Positions 1 through 9,306 of a stretch of DNA of 42,648 nucleotides are shown here, one piece after another (position 1 is the stretch's first letter; every line of letters starts with the position of its first letter). Where the stretch lies: positions 1 to 42,648 of the IMG/VR virus record IMGVR_UViG_3300034073_000587. One strand, 5' to 3'. The position numbers and the translations under genes are program-made. Origin of the DNA: a virus. The notes beneath the pieces were generated by a model, which saw nothing but the letters and a program-made list of their open reading frames with translations, did no database searches and was not told the origin of the DNA.

Positions 1-527
1 ACATTCGGATAGGCCGCACGAAGGTGGCTGACGACTTGCTGAGCCAGATAGGCCGGATAGTTGCGACCGGGGTTGTGGCTCGCATAGCCGTTGTTCGGGG
101 ACCAGCCGACAGGTGTCTGCCCGCCCGTGAACTGCACCATCATGTATTTGCCGGTGATGCCGTTCTGCTCCAGCCACTTGTCGGCACGCTCCTTGAGGTG
201 GCTCGTGTATAGCTTCGGAGCCATTGCCTTGTCGTATTCGACGCCGAACAACTCGCAGTAGGACTCGATCAAGTGCTGCTTGCCGAGAGCGAAGTTGGAC
301 TTGTAAGGCTCGCAGTAGAAGATGTTGTCCGAGCGCATGATGCGCGGATCGTTCAGCGGCAGCGACTGCTCATAGGCCATCGCCACGTCGGGGTTGAAGG
401 CGAACACGTCGATGTAGGGCGTGTAAATCTGGATCGCCTCACCAGCCTTCTCGGCCAGCTTGGGGATCAGAGCGGTGAACGCCGTGCATTTGCCGATGCC
501 GCCTTCGATGACGTAGGTGTTAAGCAT
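1..527 (-). CDS. Partial GT9-like glycosyltransferase (heptosyltransferase type), C-terminus outside window
   Basis: Open from an ATG at 525-527 to the left edge (about 175 codons, no stop). The N-terminus [20 protein letters not shown] resembles the glycine-rich loop that opens GT9/ADP-heptose LPS heptosyltransferases, followed by alternating strands and a second-domain start near residue 125 ([10 protein letters not shown]). The start overlaps the stop of the upstream tail fibre gene in an ATGCTTAA arrangement, so translation is probably coupled. The context suggests a virion- or host-surface-related sugar transfer, for example fibre glycosylation or LPS modification. The fold is assigned by eye from short motifs and the acceptor is unknown. 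Base composition is G+C-richer than most of the window. Confidence 0.55.
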   Translation of the reverse strand, partial: MLNTYVIEGGIGKCTAFTALIPKLAEKAGEAIQIYTPYIDVFAFNPDVAMAYEQSLPLNDPRIMRSDNIFYCEPYKSNFALGKQHLIESYCELFGVEYDKAMAPKLYTSHLKERADKWLEQNGITGKYMMVQFTGGQTPVGWSPNNGYASHNPGRNYPAYLAQQVVSHLRAAYPN

Positions 528-3500
528 TCTCAAGCGCCTCCAAGCGCGCGGTCAGGGTTTCGACCTGAGCCGTTAGTTCTTGTATCGCCTTCACCAGCAC
601 GGGGATCAAGTGCGCTTCGGTGTATTGCAGCTTGTCCGGGTTGTCGGCGCTGATGATAACAGGATCGTCACCTTCGAGCGGCAGGACTTCTTGAGCAAGG
701 AAGCCATAGCGGCGCTTGCCGTCTGTCTCGTCGCTCTCGCGGCCCTTGCGGAACTGATACTCGGTGGGCTTGAGAGCGCGCACAAAGTCCAGACCATGCT
801 CGATGGGGCGGAAGCATGTCTTGTCGCGGCAGTCCGATGTAGCCGTCCACGCAATCTTGATGAGAGCGCAGGTGTGGTCGTCATTCCCCATGACGATGTA
901 GTTGCACTCGGTGGTGATGTTGCAGATGCCTTCTGGCGTTCCACCTGTGCGGCCTGCGTTGCGACCGATGCCGATGTTGTTGTCGCCAGTGGCGTTAAAA
1001 AGGGCAGCGCTGCCAACTGCTGTATTTCCTTCCGCAGTCAATGCTGCGTCTAGCGCGGCGTTGCCTACAGCCGTATTGAAGGAGCCTGTCGTGTTACGCC
1101 AGTTTGCCAATCGCCCAAAAGCCGCGTTAGATGCTCCGGTTGTGTTGCACCGAAGCGCCTCTATACCAACCGCCGTGTTGCAGATGCCCGTTGTGTGACA
1201 AGCAGCGGCAAAAACACCAACCGCGACATTACCGCACCCCGTAGTGTTGCACCGCAGCGAGCAAGCCCCAACCGCAGTATTGCTCGTCCCCGTCGTAGTG
1301 CACAGCGCAGCCTGATAGCCTACGGCGACGTTGTTCATATCGGCGTTGCCGACAGGGTTTTGAGCAAACAGGGCTTGGTAGCCTACGGCGGTGGATTGAT
1401 CGCCTTCGACGTTAGACTGAAGGGCAAGACGGCCAAGCGCTGTGTTAAAAGTGCCTGTGGTGTTGCACTGAAGAGCAGACCTACCAAAGGCAATGTTGTC
1501 GCCGCCCGTGGTATTAGCTTGCATAGCAAAGGCACCAACAGAAGTATTATTTGACCCTGTTGTGTTGCATAACAACGAAACAGTCCCAACAGCCGTGTTA
1601 CTCACCCCCGTCGTAGTGCACAGCGCAGCCTGAAAGCCCACCGCCACGTTGTTCATGTCAGCGTTGCCGACGGGGTTTTGGTTGCGGAGGGCGTCGTAGC
1701 CTACTGCAACGGATTGGTCGCCTTCGACGTTAACACAAAGTGCGTTGACACCCATAGCGGTATTAAGAGTGCCAGTGGTGTTGCAGCGCAAAGCGCTAAA
1801 ACCGTTGGCAGTGTTACTACCGCCCGTAGTTGCGCAGCACAATGCGGCAAAGCCTGTAGCGGTGTTACAGTTCGCGGTGGTGTTGCTTGCAAGAGCCCCC
1901 ACACCTACCGCAACGTTCAAGATCCCCGTTGTATTATCACGAAGAGCTTCTACGCCTACAGCCGTGTTAAAGTTTCCTGTTGTATTGGCGCGAAGGGCGC
2001 AGAACCCAGAAGCGGTATTGAGGCATCCCGTAGTATTTAGCCTCAGGCTGCAAGCACCAACAGCCGTATTATTCGTCCCCGTCGTCGTGCACAGCGCAGC
2101 CTGATAGCCTACGGCTACGTTGTTCATGTCGGCGTTGCCGACAGGGTTTTGGACAAGCAAGGCTTGATAGCCGATGGCGACGGATTGATCGCCTTCGACG
2201 TTAGCGCAGAGGGCACCAACACCAACAGCGACATTAAGGCATCCTGTAGTGTTGCAGCGGAGAGCGTCTACACCAGCAGCAGTGTTATTAATCCCCGTGG
2301 TGCTGCTGAAGAGTGACCGCAAGCCTGTGGCGGTGTTGTTGCACCCCGTCGTATTAAGCCTCAGACTGCAAGCCCCAACCGCAGTATTACTGGTCCCCGT
2401 CGTCGTACACAACGCAGCGTTAAAGCCAACGGCCACGTTGTTCATGTCGGCGTTGCCGACGGGGTTTTGGTTGGCAAGCGCTTGATGACCCACGGCGACA
2501 GACTGATCGCCTTCGACGTTGGCGCAGAGGGCGTTGTTGCCGATGGCGATGTTACAGGAGCCTGTGGTGTTGCTCGTGGCGCTAAATGCGCCCACGGAGA
2601 TGTTGGCATTGCCGGTAGTGTTTGCGCAAAGGGCACTCGTTCCCAACGCCACGTTAGAATTGCTGGTGGTATTCAGCCGCAGCGCACACGCACCAACAGC
2701 AGTATTCTGCGTCCCCGTCGTCGTACACAGCGCAGCCTGATAGCCGACAGCTACGTTGTTCATGTCGGCGTTGGCGGCGGGGTTTTGGTTGCGGAGGGCG
2801 TCTACGCCGACAGCAACAGATTGGTCGCCTTCGACGTTAAGGCAGAGGGTGTTGGTGCCGACAGCGGTGTTGAGACTGCCGACGGTATTAGCATTTAGAG
2901 CCAGCACCCCTAGTGCAGTGTTGTTGAGGCCCGTGGTGTTGGAAGAAAGTCCGCTAACGCCAACAGCGACGTTGTTTAATCCTGTAGTATTGGTGCGCAA
3001 GGCACTGGCACCCAGTGCGGTGTTATTTGCTCCCGTGGAGTTTATGCAAAGCGCTGCGAATCCCAGCGCAGTGAGGTTGGTCGCTGTCGTATTCAACCGC
3101 AACGAGCAGGCACCAACCGCAGTATTCTGGCATCCCGTCGTCGTACACAACGCAGCCTGAAAGCCCACGGCTACGTTGTTCATATCGACGTTGCCGACGG
3201 GGTTTTGGAAAAACAGGGCTTGATAGCCTACGGCGGTGGACTGATCGCCTTCGACGTTGCAGCGCATGGCCTGCATACCAATCGCAGTATTACAGGCGCC
3301 TGTAGTGTTAGCACGAAGCGCAGATGGCCCCACCACAACGTTGCATCCGCCAGTAGTGTTGGACGACAGTGCAGACTGACCAACTGCAATATTGTTAGAA
3401 GCTGTCGTATTGCACACAAGTGCGCCTTGCCCGACTGCGGTGTTAGATGTGCCAGTTGTGTTTGCAAAAAGGCTATTTGTGCCTAGCGCCACATTGAAGG

Positions 3501-4071
3501 AAGCTGTCGTGTTGCATTGGAGAGAGCCTGCGCCAAAAGCAGAATTGTTGCAGCCACTTGTGTTCGCCGTCAACGCATTGTTGCCAACCGCCGTATTAAA
3601 TCCACCCGTCAGCCCAGCATCATCCAGCGCCCCATCCCCCAGCGCCACGTTGTTCGTGCCAACAGGATAGTTCCCGTCCAGCTTGATCGTGCCGTTGACG
3701 TTGAGGCTGGTGGCCGCAGTGCTTGCGCCGATGCTCACGCCGTCGATGGTGCCGCCATTGATGTCAACATCCGATTGAACATCAGCACTGGTAGCAGTGA
3801 TATATACAACAGCATTACCGCTCAAGCTAAGAGCAGTATCACTATTGCTGCTTTCGGTTACAGTGCGGCTAAGAGTAGTTCCAGATGCAGTGTATGTGCC
3901 AGTGCCAATTTCCCAATTAGCGCCGTCTTCGATGACGTAACGAACAACGTCACCATTTACAACACCAGCATCAGCAAATGATTGAAACCCCGTAACCGCC
4001 GAACCGAGCGTCAGGGTGCCCGTGCCGGTTGTGGCAGTGGTCATTTTAGCGCGGTTAACGAGTTTAACCAT
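520..4071 (-). CDS. Tail fibre / receptor-binding adhesin with S74 intramolecular chaperone domain
   Basis: This 1183-aa protein has three parts. Residues 1-130 form an attachment domain rich in Thr/Ser. Residues 140-1060 carry 17-residue repeats of the form NTAVGxxALxxNTTGxx, with six interspersed NVEGDQS...[15 protein letters not shown] modules, resembling a YadA-head-like beta roll. Residues 1076-1183 form an S74 chaperone domain with the SDCRDK Ser-Lys motif (S1079, K1084) and a terminal coiled coil ([11 protein letters not shown]). Such domains template fibre trimerisation and then cleave themselves off. Cys recurs at fixed repeat positions, which is unusual for a fibre. A GGAG ribosome site precedes the ATG. 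The protein is expected at the tail tip and to contact the host envelope. Confidence 0.85.
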   Translation of the reverse strand: MVKLVNRAKMTTATTGTGTLTLGSAVTGFQSFADAGVVNGDVVRYVIEDGANWEIGTGTYTASGTTLSRTVTESSNSDTALSLSGNAVVYITATSADVQSDVDINGGTIDGVSIGASTAATSLNVNGTIKLDGNYPVGTNNVALGDGALDDAGLTGGFNTAVGNNALTANTSGCNNSAFGAGSLQCNTTASFNVALGTNSLFANTTGTSNTAVGQGALVCNTTASNNIAVGQSALSSNTTGGCNVVVGPSALRANTTGACNTAIGMQAMRCNVEGDQSTAVGYQALFFQNPVGNVDMNNVAVGFQAALCTTTGCQNTAVGACSLRLNTTATNLTALGFAALCINSTGANNTALGASALRTNTTGLNNVAVGVSGLSSNTTGLNNTALGVLALNANTVGSLNTAVGTNTLCLNVEGDQSVAVGVDALRNQNPAANADMNNVAVGYQAALCTTTGTQNTAVGACALRLNTTSNSNVALGTSALCANTTGNANISVGAFSATSNTTGSCNIAIGNNALCANVEGDQSVAVGHQALANQNPVGNADMNNVAVGFNAALCTTTGTSNTAVGACSLRLNTTGCNNTATGLRSLFSSTTGINNTAAGVDALRCNTTGCLNVAVGVGALCANVEGDQSVAIGYQALLVQNPVGNADMNNVAVGYQAALCTTTGTNNTAVGACSLRLNTTGCLNTASGFCALRANTTGNFNTAVGVEALRDNTTGILNVAVGVGALASNTTANCNTATGFAALCCATTGGSNTANGFSALRCNTTGTLNTAMGVNALCVNVEGDQSVAVGYDALRNQNPVGNADMNNVAVGFQAALCTTTGVSNTAVGTVSLLCNTTGSNNTSVGAFAMQANTTGGDNIAFGRSALQCNTTGTFNTALGRLALQSNVEGDQSTAVGYQALFAQNPVGNADMNNVAVGYQAALCTTTGTSNTAVGACSLRCNTTGCGNVAVGVFAAACHTTGICNTAVGIEALRCNTTGASNAAFGRLANWRNTTGSFNTAVGNAALDAALTAEGNTAVGSAALFNATGDNNIGIGRNAGRTGGTPEGICNITTECNYIVMGNDDHTCALIKIAWTATSDCRDKTCFRPIEHGLDFVRALKPTEYQFRKGRESDETDGKRRYGFLAQEVLPLEGDDPVIISADNPDKLQYTEAHLIPVLVKAIQELTAQVETLTARLEALENA
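1020..3640 (-). repeat. 51-nt / 318-nt nested coding repeats in the fibre gene
   Basis: The anchor CGCCTTCGAC (plus-strand orientation) occurs at 1401, 1719, 2190, 2508, 2826 and 3246. The spacings are 318, 471, 318, 318 and 420 nt. All equal one 17-aa plus one 21-aa module followed by 4, 7, 4, 4 or 6 further 17-aa (51-nt) modules. The array therefore appears to have grown and shrunk by whole 51-nt units without breaking frame. Confidence 0.9.
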
Positions 4072-4085
4072 TTTGGATTACTCCA

Positions 4086-4517
4086 TCAAGTCACGGTGAA
4101 GGTAAAGATACCGCTTGCATTCCAGATAATCTTGAAGTCAGTTTGATCGCCAGCGGATTGCGAACCATCGAAGTCGATGAAGGCAATCGGGGGATCATTC
4201 GCATCAGTGTCATTGTAGATAACCGCATAGGAAGCAGTAATCGAACCGCCAGAGGCCGTCCAAGTCACATCATCAGCGTCGAACTTGGCATCATTGGTCG
4301 TGACAGTAATGACAGCCACATTGGTGAGTGCTTGACCGCCAGCGGTATATCCAGTGCCAGTGGTAGCCTCAGTGCCAGTGATACCCGACAGTTGAGTGTT
4401 TGTGGCATCGAAGGTGGCAGTGGTGTAGAGTTTGACCTTGTAGGTGTCTCCAACAGCATTCGAGCCGTCAGCGAAGAGTTTAGCAGTGTGGTCATAAAGA
4501 GAAATGGTTACAGCCAT
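4086..4517 (-). CDS. Virion-associated hypothetical protein (Thr/Ala-rich, beta-rich)
   Basis: The 143-aa product is rich in Thr, Ala, Gly and Asp, with alternating short strands (YKVKLYTTATFDATNTQL, ASYAVIYNDTD, IAFIDFDGSQSAGDQTDFKI), and has almost no charged Lys/Arg clusters, transmembrane segment or signal. This profile is typical of small fibre-associated or decoration proteins. The ATG has a good AAGGAAC ribosome site. It lies directly between the fibre gene and other small structural genes on the same strand, so it is probably a tail fibre partner. No family is recognised with certainty. Confidence 0.6.
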   Translation of the reverse strand: MAVTISLYDHTAKLFADGSNAVGDTYKVKLYTTATFDATNTQLSGITGTEATTGTGYTAGGQALTNVAVITVTTNDAKFDADDVTWTASGGSITASYAVIYNDTDANDPPIAFIDFDGSQSAGDQTDFKIIWNASGIFTFTVT

Positions 4518-4531
4518 AGTGACAGTTCCTT

Positions 4532-4789
4532 TTAGATGAAGTAGCCATAGATGCCAGTGGCGGTTGTGCCTGTGGCTTTAACCCGCTTGACAATGCAATC
4601 CAGTTTGAAGTTGTTGGGAACCGTCACAGTGCGCTCAACACCATTGGCATTGAGATAAACAACGTCCCCTGCTACTGTAACGTAAAGTCCGATACAGGTT
4701 CCTGTCAGATCAGTCGTGTTATTAGGAGTGATCGCAGAGAAGTCACGGGCTACATTACCCGCAGATAGATCAATAAAGTTTGCAGGCAT
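4532..4789 (-). CDS. Small virion-associated hypothetical protein
   Basis: The 85-aa protein has a beta-rich pattern (CIGLYVTVAGDVVYLNANGVERTVTV) and ends IYGYFI. It resembles small phage spike or base proteins that display a single beta domain, but no named family is secure. The GAGG ribosome site precedes the ATG. It is closely spaced with genes on both sides and probably cotranscribed with portal and fibre genes. Confidence 0.55.
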   Translation of the reverse strand: MPANFIDLSAGNVARDFSAITPNNTTDLTGTCIGLYVTVAGDVVYLNANGVERTVTVPNNFKLDCIVKRVKATGTTATGIYGYFI

Positions 4790-4803
4790 GTTAGCACCTC
4801 ATG

Positions 4804-5496
4804 TCAGGGCCAAGTTGAAATAGCTGCACGTTTCCAAGTATCGGTTGCTGTGCAGATGTAAATATAGTTATCGTCGAAGGCAATCTCACCTTTAGTGCCG
4901 GTGGAATTGGCTGCTGCGGGAGGTGTATTGAAGATATCCTCAAAAGTCGGCCTGACGAAGAGGTTCCCACTGTTCTTGCTGTCTACCGCAGCGGCTACAA
5001 CAACAATGTTATTGGGAGGAGAAGGGCGAGTAGCTGTCAGTTGACCGGCAGAAGACGGGCTAGCATACAGGATATCACCAGCGGTATAGCCAGAGGTATT
5101 TACTCCGCGCACCTTGCCAAAGGCAGTGACATAACCATCTGTGTCATTCGGAATGTCTTCAGCAGCTACACCCATGACGTAGTGGCTATCATAGGTGCCA
5201 TCAGCCAAGAAGGGAGCAGCCTTGAGACGACCAGAAGCACCAATAGCGCCATCAAACCGAACTACAGTCCCTTTGTTGATCTGAGAACCGGTGGCGTTCC
5301 TGACGTAGTAGAACTCTTCCAAGCCGATCTTGAGTTTGGTATCACCACCATTAAGACCCAGATCAAGGGTGCCATCCTCGGCAGACCAAGCAACTTCACC
5401 TTCAAGCAGTGTATCAGTTTGCTCTTTATCGAACGCGATTTTACGAGTTGCGAGTAGGATTGGGTAGTGCAGTATCTTGCGCCACAGGTGTATCAT
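4804..5496 (-). CDS. Virion-associated hypothetical protein, start uncertain
   Basis: The core GEVAWSAEDGTLDLGLNGGDTKLKIGLEEFYYVRN, followed by KGTVVRFDGAIG and GYTAGDILY, looks like a small family of phage structural proteins encoded between portal and fibre genes. The rest is beta-rich. The reading frame is open upstream to an ATG at 5544. I chose the ATG at 5496, which has a weak GAGCGAG site and overlaps the portal end by about 56 nt. The conserved-looking part begins only near KIAFDKEQ, just after the portal stop at 5441, so a non-ATG start there is also possible. The C-terminus (KGEIAFDDNYIYICTATDTW) looks like a carbohydrate-contacting tail-fibre element. Confidence 0.65.
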   Translation of the reverse strand: MIHLWRKILHYPILLATRKIAFDKEQTDTLLEGEVAWSAEDGTLDLGLNGGDTKLKIGLEEFYYVRNATGSQINKGTVVRFDGAIGASGRLKAAPFLADGTYDSHYVMGVAAEDIPNDTDGYVTAFGKVRGVNTSGYTAGDILYASPSSAGQLTATRPSPPNNIVVVAAAVDSKNSGNLFVRPTFEDIFNTPPAAANSTGTKGEIAFDDNYIYICTATDTWKRAAISTWP

Positions 5497-6817
5497 TTGC
5501 AACTCGCTCTTCGTATGCTTCCCGGTCAAACGGGATTTCAGCAATAGCCATCAGTTCTTCGACAACCTCGGGGTGTTGCGATACGGAAATCTCTGCACCA
5601 TTCAGGTTGCGGAGGAAAGCGGCGATCTCACGCAGATCATGCGGAGCAACATCACCAGCAACCAGTTTAGGCATTGTCTCATAGGGGAGACCATTGAGTT
5701 GCCACAGACGCTCGATCAGTTGCTTGTTTAGCACCGTCACGATGGTGTTGATGTAGCTTTCCATACTACGAAGGAAAAGGTCAGTCTTCGACTTGGAAAG
5801 GGCATAGGAGCCAGTATTACCTCCACCCAACATCAGGAACTCAGCCATCACGGATCGTGCGATGTCGTGCTGATACCGCTTCACCACTGGGTCAATATCA
5901 ATAGACCGATTGCCATTGGCAGATATGAGTTCAACATCCATAAGGCGTTGATTGGTAGGCTTCCCATCCACATCGACATAAGGATCAGAGGGAAGGAGGG
6001 CATATCCTTGTTCATTGTTCTTCAAATCCCGTAGAATTGCTTCAAACTGTGACTTGAGAGAAGACTGTTCGCTCGTAGCATCAGCAGATAGATACTCAGC
6101 AGGCATACGACCGATAGGAACACCATGAAGTTCCCGCTCGATGGCGATGGCCTCATAGGCTTGTATCTTGTTGAGGTAAGTGTAGGCCGAGTAGGCATTA
6201 CGGAGGATCGACCGACCAGAAGGGTCATTGTTGAAGCTGGTGGTCCTGTAGTAGAGGCTCTTCTCGATGGGGATCATGGCAGGACGCCTGTTCCAACCCA
6301 TCTCTTGTTGAAGGCCAAGGATGTCACCAGTCTTGTTATCTACAACAAACTTTTCAACGGTCCAAGGTGCCCGAATAGCAATCTTCCTTACACCGATCCG
6401 TCCATCATCAAACTTGCTGTTTTTCTTCCCAGAGCGGGCATCCCCTTGTCTACGCTTGTAGACCACCTCAAACCAAGAAAACCCATAAGTCAGATACGAC
6501 AGAGCCTCAGAGATATGGTCTTCGAGGGAATGTTCCATGTCCATGAAGATAGACTTCACAAACTCTACTTCGTCTTTAGCTTGTTGACTATCGTTAGCCG
6601 GAACAACCTTGATCTTGACATCACGAAGGACTTGCTCAGTGGCATACATGACCGCGCCAATGGTGGCGTTATTGTCACGCATCTCACGATACTTCTGGAT
6701 AGCCCTACGACCACGAAGTTCAGTCAAGAACTCGTCTGCACGGATATCGCCAGTATATGTGTTCTTGCCCGATACACCAAGTTCGATCTTGGCGGCGGTC
6801 TCACTGAGTCTCTTCAT
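5441..6817 (-). CDS. Portal protein (DUF935 / Mu gp29-like)
   Basis: The 458-aa product lies immediately downstream of the large terminase, the usual portal position. Visible features match DUF935-type portals: an N-terminal REMRDNNATIGAVMYATEQVL helix, the FVKSIFMDM...SLEDHISEALSYLTYGFSWFEVVYK core (about residues 85-125), a clip/stem region rich in aromatic residues, and a C-terminal long helix (FLRSMESYINTIVTVLNKQLIERLWQLN). The portal forms the dodecameric DNA gate in the capsid vertex. No head morphogenesis (MuF) domain is fused. The gene is spaced 3 nt after TerL, so expression is likely coupled. Confidence 0.85.
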   Translation of the reverse strand: MKRLSETAAKIELGVSGKNTYTGDIRADEFLTELRGRRAIQKYREMRDNNATIGAVMYATEQVLRDVKIKVVPANDSQQAKDEVEFVKSIFMDMEHSLEDHISEALSYLTYGFSWFEVVYKRRQGDARSGKKNSKFDDGRIGVRKIAIRAPWTVEKFVVDNKTGDILGLQQEMGWNRRPAMIPIEKSLYYRTTSFNNDPSGRSILRNAYSAYTYLNKIQAYEAIAIERELHGVPIGRMPAEYLSADATSEQSSLKSQFEAILRDLKNNEQGYALLPSDPYVDVDGKPTNQRLMDVELISANGNRSIDIDPVVKRYQHDIARSVMAEFLMLGGGNTGSYALSKSKTDLFLRSMESYINTIVTVLNKQLIERLWQLNGLPYETMPKLVAGDVAPHDLREIAAFLRNLNGAEISVSQHPEVVEELMAIAEIPFDREAYEERVANDTPVAQDTALPNPTRNS

Positions 6818-6820
6818 GGC

Positions 6821-8197
6821 TTATCCTATTCGTGATAACAGGCCCTTCGCATCTTGATAGCCAATACTCAATGCGGGTTTTGCAACACTCTTCAAAGCAA
6901 GATTGGTGATGGCCCATACGAGAGCATCAAGCCTGTCAGGAGAACCGATAGAGCCAAGAGGCTCCCATTGCACTAATTGGTCCTCTAGGGCGTCTAGGCC
7001 CCTTACATGCTTGACCTTACCTCTTTCATACAACGAAGATACTGGTTCTGCCCTAGCGAACTTACCTCTTGAAGCATGAACCATCCTGATAGGAACACTG
7101 TCATCAACGGTCAAAAGAGTATGTCTGACCATTTCGCCACCTTGATTTCTCTCGGCAACGATACAGTCAGCTTCATACTCGTTATACAGTTCGATGGCCT
7201 TGGTGGCCCATTGTTCGGGCGTATATCGGTCTGTCTGGTCATCTAGGACATAGCAAGTCCCATTGACATCCATACCAGCTACGATCATCCCCGTCATGTC
7301 AGATTCAGCATTAGCCGACACAGCAGGGTCTACAGATACAACAACCCTAGCCAGTTCAGGGACATCTTCTTTATCAATCTCGCATTCAGCCAACATACCT
7401 CTTGTCCAGAGGGCACCAGAGGCTTCATCCAAGACTTCAGCATACAATTCCTGCCTACCAAGCCTTGTGCCCTCATATTGGCTCTTGACGGCGGTAAGGT
7501 AAGTGGAGGCTAGGTTTGCTGAGTTATCGAAGGTCGAACCACTTGTCACAACCGTTTTAGGGTTCTTGACTATTTCCCTCAACAACTTGGTTGGTTTGGG
7601 AGTGGTAGTGATACAGACCTGAGGATGGGAACCCAATCGCAGACAGAACTGCAACATGTCCCATGTATCTCTATCCTTGTTCCAAGCACACAACTCATCA
7701 CACCAAGCATGGTGGAACTGTGGTCCTCGGAGACGTTCAGGCTCTTCAGCGGAAAAGAACTGGACTTGAGCGCCATTGTCCCAAGTCAGTGTCCTCTTCG
7801 TGGGGGACCATTCAGGATAACCTAACTTGATCCCATTAACCGTCTTGTCATTGGGGCTACAACAAGCAAGGAACCCGCTTTCACCCTTGACCATAACTCG
7901 TTCAATATCCGAGTTGGTGGCGGCTACAGCAGCAATCCTCTTCTGCCCGCCAACCATAATCTTTTCTCTTACCCACTCGACCCCGGCCCTAGTCTTACCA
8001 AACCCTCGACCAGCATTGATGAGCCAGATATTCCAGTCACCACTAGGAGAGATTTGTTCAGGTCTGGCCCAGAACTTCCAAGTATACTTGAGTTCATCAG
8101 CCTTCTTAGGGTCCATCTTGGTCAAGATGCTGACAACATCATGCCCCATTTCTCTGAGGTCATCAGCATGGATGGGTAGACCGTTCTTACCGGGCAT
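6821..8197 (-). CDS. terL: Terminase large subunit
   Basis: The ATPase/nuclease motor packages DNA into the prohead. Walker A is GRGFGKTRAG near residues 63-72. A Walker B-like stretch and the coupling motif TTTPKPTK follow. The C-terminal nuclease begins at VVVSVDPAVSANAESD with its first catalytic Asp and continues with CIVAERNQGG. The length of about 458 aa is normal for compact TerL proteins. An upstream in-frame ATG lies at 8203, but the ATG at 8197 has the better-placed AAGGA site, so I prefer it. It overlaps the TerS end slightly, consistent with translational coupling. Confidence 0.93.
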   Translation of the reverse strand: MPGKNGLPIHADDLREMGHDVVSILTKMDPKKADELKYTWKFWARPEQISPSGDWNIWLINAGRGFGKTRAGVEWVREKIMVGGQKRIAAVAATNSDIERVMVKGESGFLACCSPNDKTVNGIKLGYPEWSPTKRTLTWDNGAQVQFFSAEEPERLRGPQFHHAWCDELCAWNKDRDTWDMLQFCLRLGSHPQVCITTTPKPTKLLREIVKNPKTVVTSGSTFDNSANLASTYLTAVKSQYEGTRLGRQELYAEVLDEASGALWTRGMLAECEIDKEDVPELARVVVSVDPAVSANAESDMTGMIVAGMDVNGTCYVLDDQTDRYTPEQWATKAIELYNEYEADCIVAERNQGGEMVRHTLLTVDDSVPIRMVHASRGKFARAEPVSSLYERGKVKHVRGLDALEDQLVQWEPLGSIGSPDRLDALVWAITNLALKSVAKPALSIGYQDAKGLLSRIG

Positions 8198-8591
8198 CCT
8201 CATCCTTCTCAGGAGCCTTCATATTCAACAAGGCGAGAAGTTCATCAATAGCCCCTGTATCCTCATTCGCTTCTTCAGGGTCAACTTCCTCAACCTTGAT
8301 GGTCGGGTTCCACCCAGCCTTACTACGAAGAAAGAGTTCAGCAGCCTTCATGTCTCCATCAAGAGCCTTGTTTACTACAACAGCCCCTACCCGCTCATGG
8401 ACATCAGATCGGGCTTCAGCAATGTCATTCCTATAGACCTTATACAGAGACGGCATGGAAGTCGGGGCACCATCAAATCTCTGAATATCGTCAAGGATGA
8501 CCTTCATCGACACCCCAGCCTTGATCTTACGCCGAATCTCTTCAGCGATAATCAGCCTATGCCTGAGTGGTTGGGGGAATGTGGTCAACAT
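8187..8591 (-). CDS. terS: Terminase small subunit
   Basis: The 134-aa protein is directly upstream of TerL. An N-terminal helix-turn-helix-like segment (RLIIAEEIRRKIKAGVSMKVILDDI...SMPSLYKVYRND) would recognise the packaging site. A central helical oligomerisation segment (VNKALDGDMKAAELFLRSKAGW) and an acidic tail follow. The order TerS-TerL-portal supports the call. The start has an AGGACGAG ribosome site. It is the first gene after a 165-nt leader and a sigma70-like promoter. Confidence 0.8.
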   Translation of the reverse strand: MLTTFPQPLRHRLIIAEEIRRKIKAGVSMKVILDDIQRFDGAPTSMPSLYKVYRNDIAEARSDVHERVGAVVVNKALDGDMKAAELFLRSKAGWNPTIKVEEVDPEEANEDTGAIDELLALLNMKAPEKDEDAR

Positions 8592-8695
8592 TGTCTCGTC
8601 CTACAACAAGGAGAAATACTAATGATTAGGTTATCGAAAAGGGTAAGATATTGCTTTTACGACAATAATCTCGTCTATTATTACTGAATAGGGTA

Positions 8696-8754
8696 AGGGC
8701 TTATGCGTCCACTTCAATCTCTACAGCTATGGTGTGGAAGTTCGACGTAAGCCC
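8696..8754 (-). promoter_or_regulatory. Long stem-loop at the 5' end of the late leader RNA
   Basis: AGGGCTTA at 8696-8703 pairs exactly with TAAGCCCT at 8747-8754. The stem continues inwards through CGTC/GACG and ACTTC/GAAGT with small bulges. It would form at the extreme 5' end of a transcript starting near 8756. It could stabilise the late mRNA or act as a regulator target. A second, A+T-rich hairpin (AATAAT-7-ATTATT) is at 8664-8682. Confidence 0.6.
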
Positions 8755-8762
8755 TATGTGTG

Positions 8763-8792
8763 ATAATATAGCAACAGTTTTGGATTTGTCAA
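8763..8792 (-). promoter_or_regulatory. Sigma70-like leftward promoter for the terminase/portal genes
   Basis: On the minus strand, TTGACA (8792-8787) is followed after 18 nt by TATTAT (8768-8763). The TATATTAT run also allows a 16-nt spacer. The -35 is consensus. The predicted start near 8756 gives a 165-nt leader before TerS at 8591. Confidence 0.65.
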
Positions 8793-8829
8793 GGGGTAGG
8801 TCTTTTTGACCAACCTTAGACAGAATCAT

Positions 8830-8923
8830 AAGGAACCATCATTAGGAACTCGATAAGTAATCAATCATATACAGAGATATAAAATCATACAATCGTCATT
8901 AGAACCTAATGGTATAGTTCCTT
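8830..8923. repeat. Nested inverted repeats AAGGAACCAT / AGTTCCTT
   Basis: AAGGAACCAT at 8830-8839 faces ATGGTATAGTTCCTT at 8909-8923. Inside it, CATTAG-AAC-CTAATG (8897-8911) is a perfect 6-bp stem, and a direct copy of CATTAG lies near 8839. The structure is A+T-rich and upstream of the late promoter. The function is not known. Confidence 0.45.
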
Positions 8924-8973
8924 ATGTATAGAGAGGATAAGGAGTATGTAGGAAGATTTCTCTTGTTGTCAAG

Positions 8974-9219
8974 TGAGGCAAATTGTCGCACCTTAGATAT
9001 TTATTTTTTACTGTGGTATTTTTGCAACACTATAGTATTTCTATCTATGGGTGGATTATGATTCTTGTAGTAGAAAAACCGAAGGTTACAGGCGGAGGGA
9101 ACCGGAGCCGAGAGAAATAATACCCGCCCCGAATGCCCCCTCCTCTGCCTGCGACATAATGTCACACCTAACCTCCTAGGTCTTGACAGCTTTTAAGGTG
9201 CCTGCGTCAACATGTCGCA
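8974..9219. promoter_or_regulatory. Three 17-bp operator-like palindromes (TGCGACAT-N-ATGTCGCA type)
   Basis: The best copy, TGCGACAT-A-ATGTCACA, is at 9150-9166. A second, TGCGTCAA-C-ATGTCGCA, is at 9203-9219. A degenerate one ending TTGTCGCA is at 8974-8990. All three are followed by a similar ACC-containing tail ending in TA. Repeated dyads in a promoter-rich intergenic region suggest a DNA-binding regulator site. No cognate regulator is identified. Confidence 0.5.
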
Positions 9220-9306
9220 CCCTATCAAATTTTGGTTCCGGGTATATGGGGGGCTACCGCACACTAACGAATCAGTCGCGCATAATCCCAAGGGTCCCTG
9301 GGCCTA

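Noticed and set aside
7827-8687. Plus-strand frame of 286 codons opposite terminase genes
   Set aside because: Shadow of TerL and TerS. No ribosome site and a low-complexity, Ser/Leu-rich product.
8622-8687. 21-codon plus-strand frame with an AAGGAG site
   Set aside because: It is A+T-rich, lies in the late leader on the opposite strand and has no promoter. Possibly a chance ribosome-like sequence.
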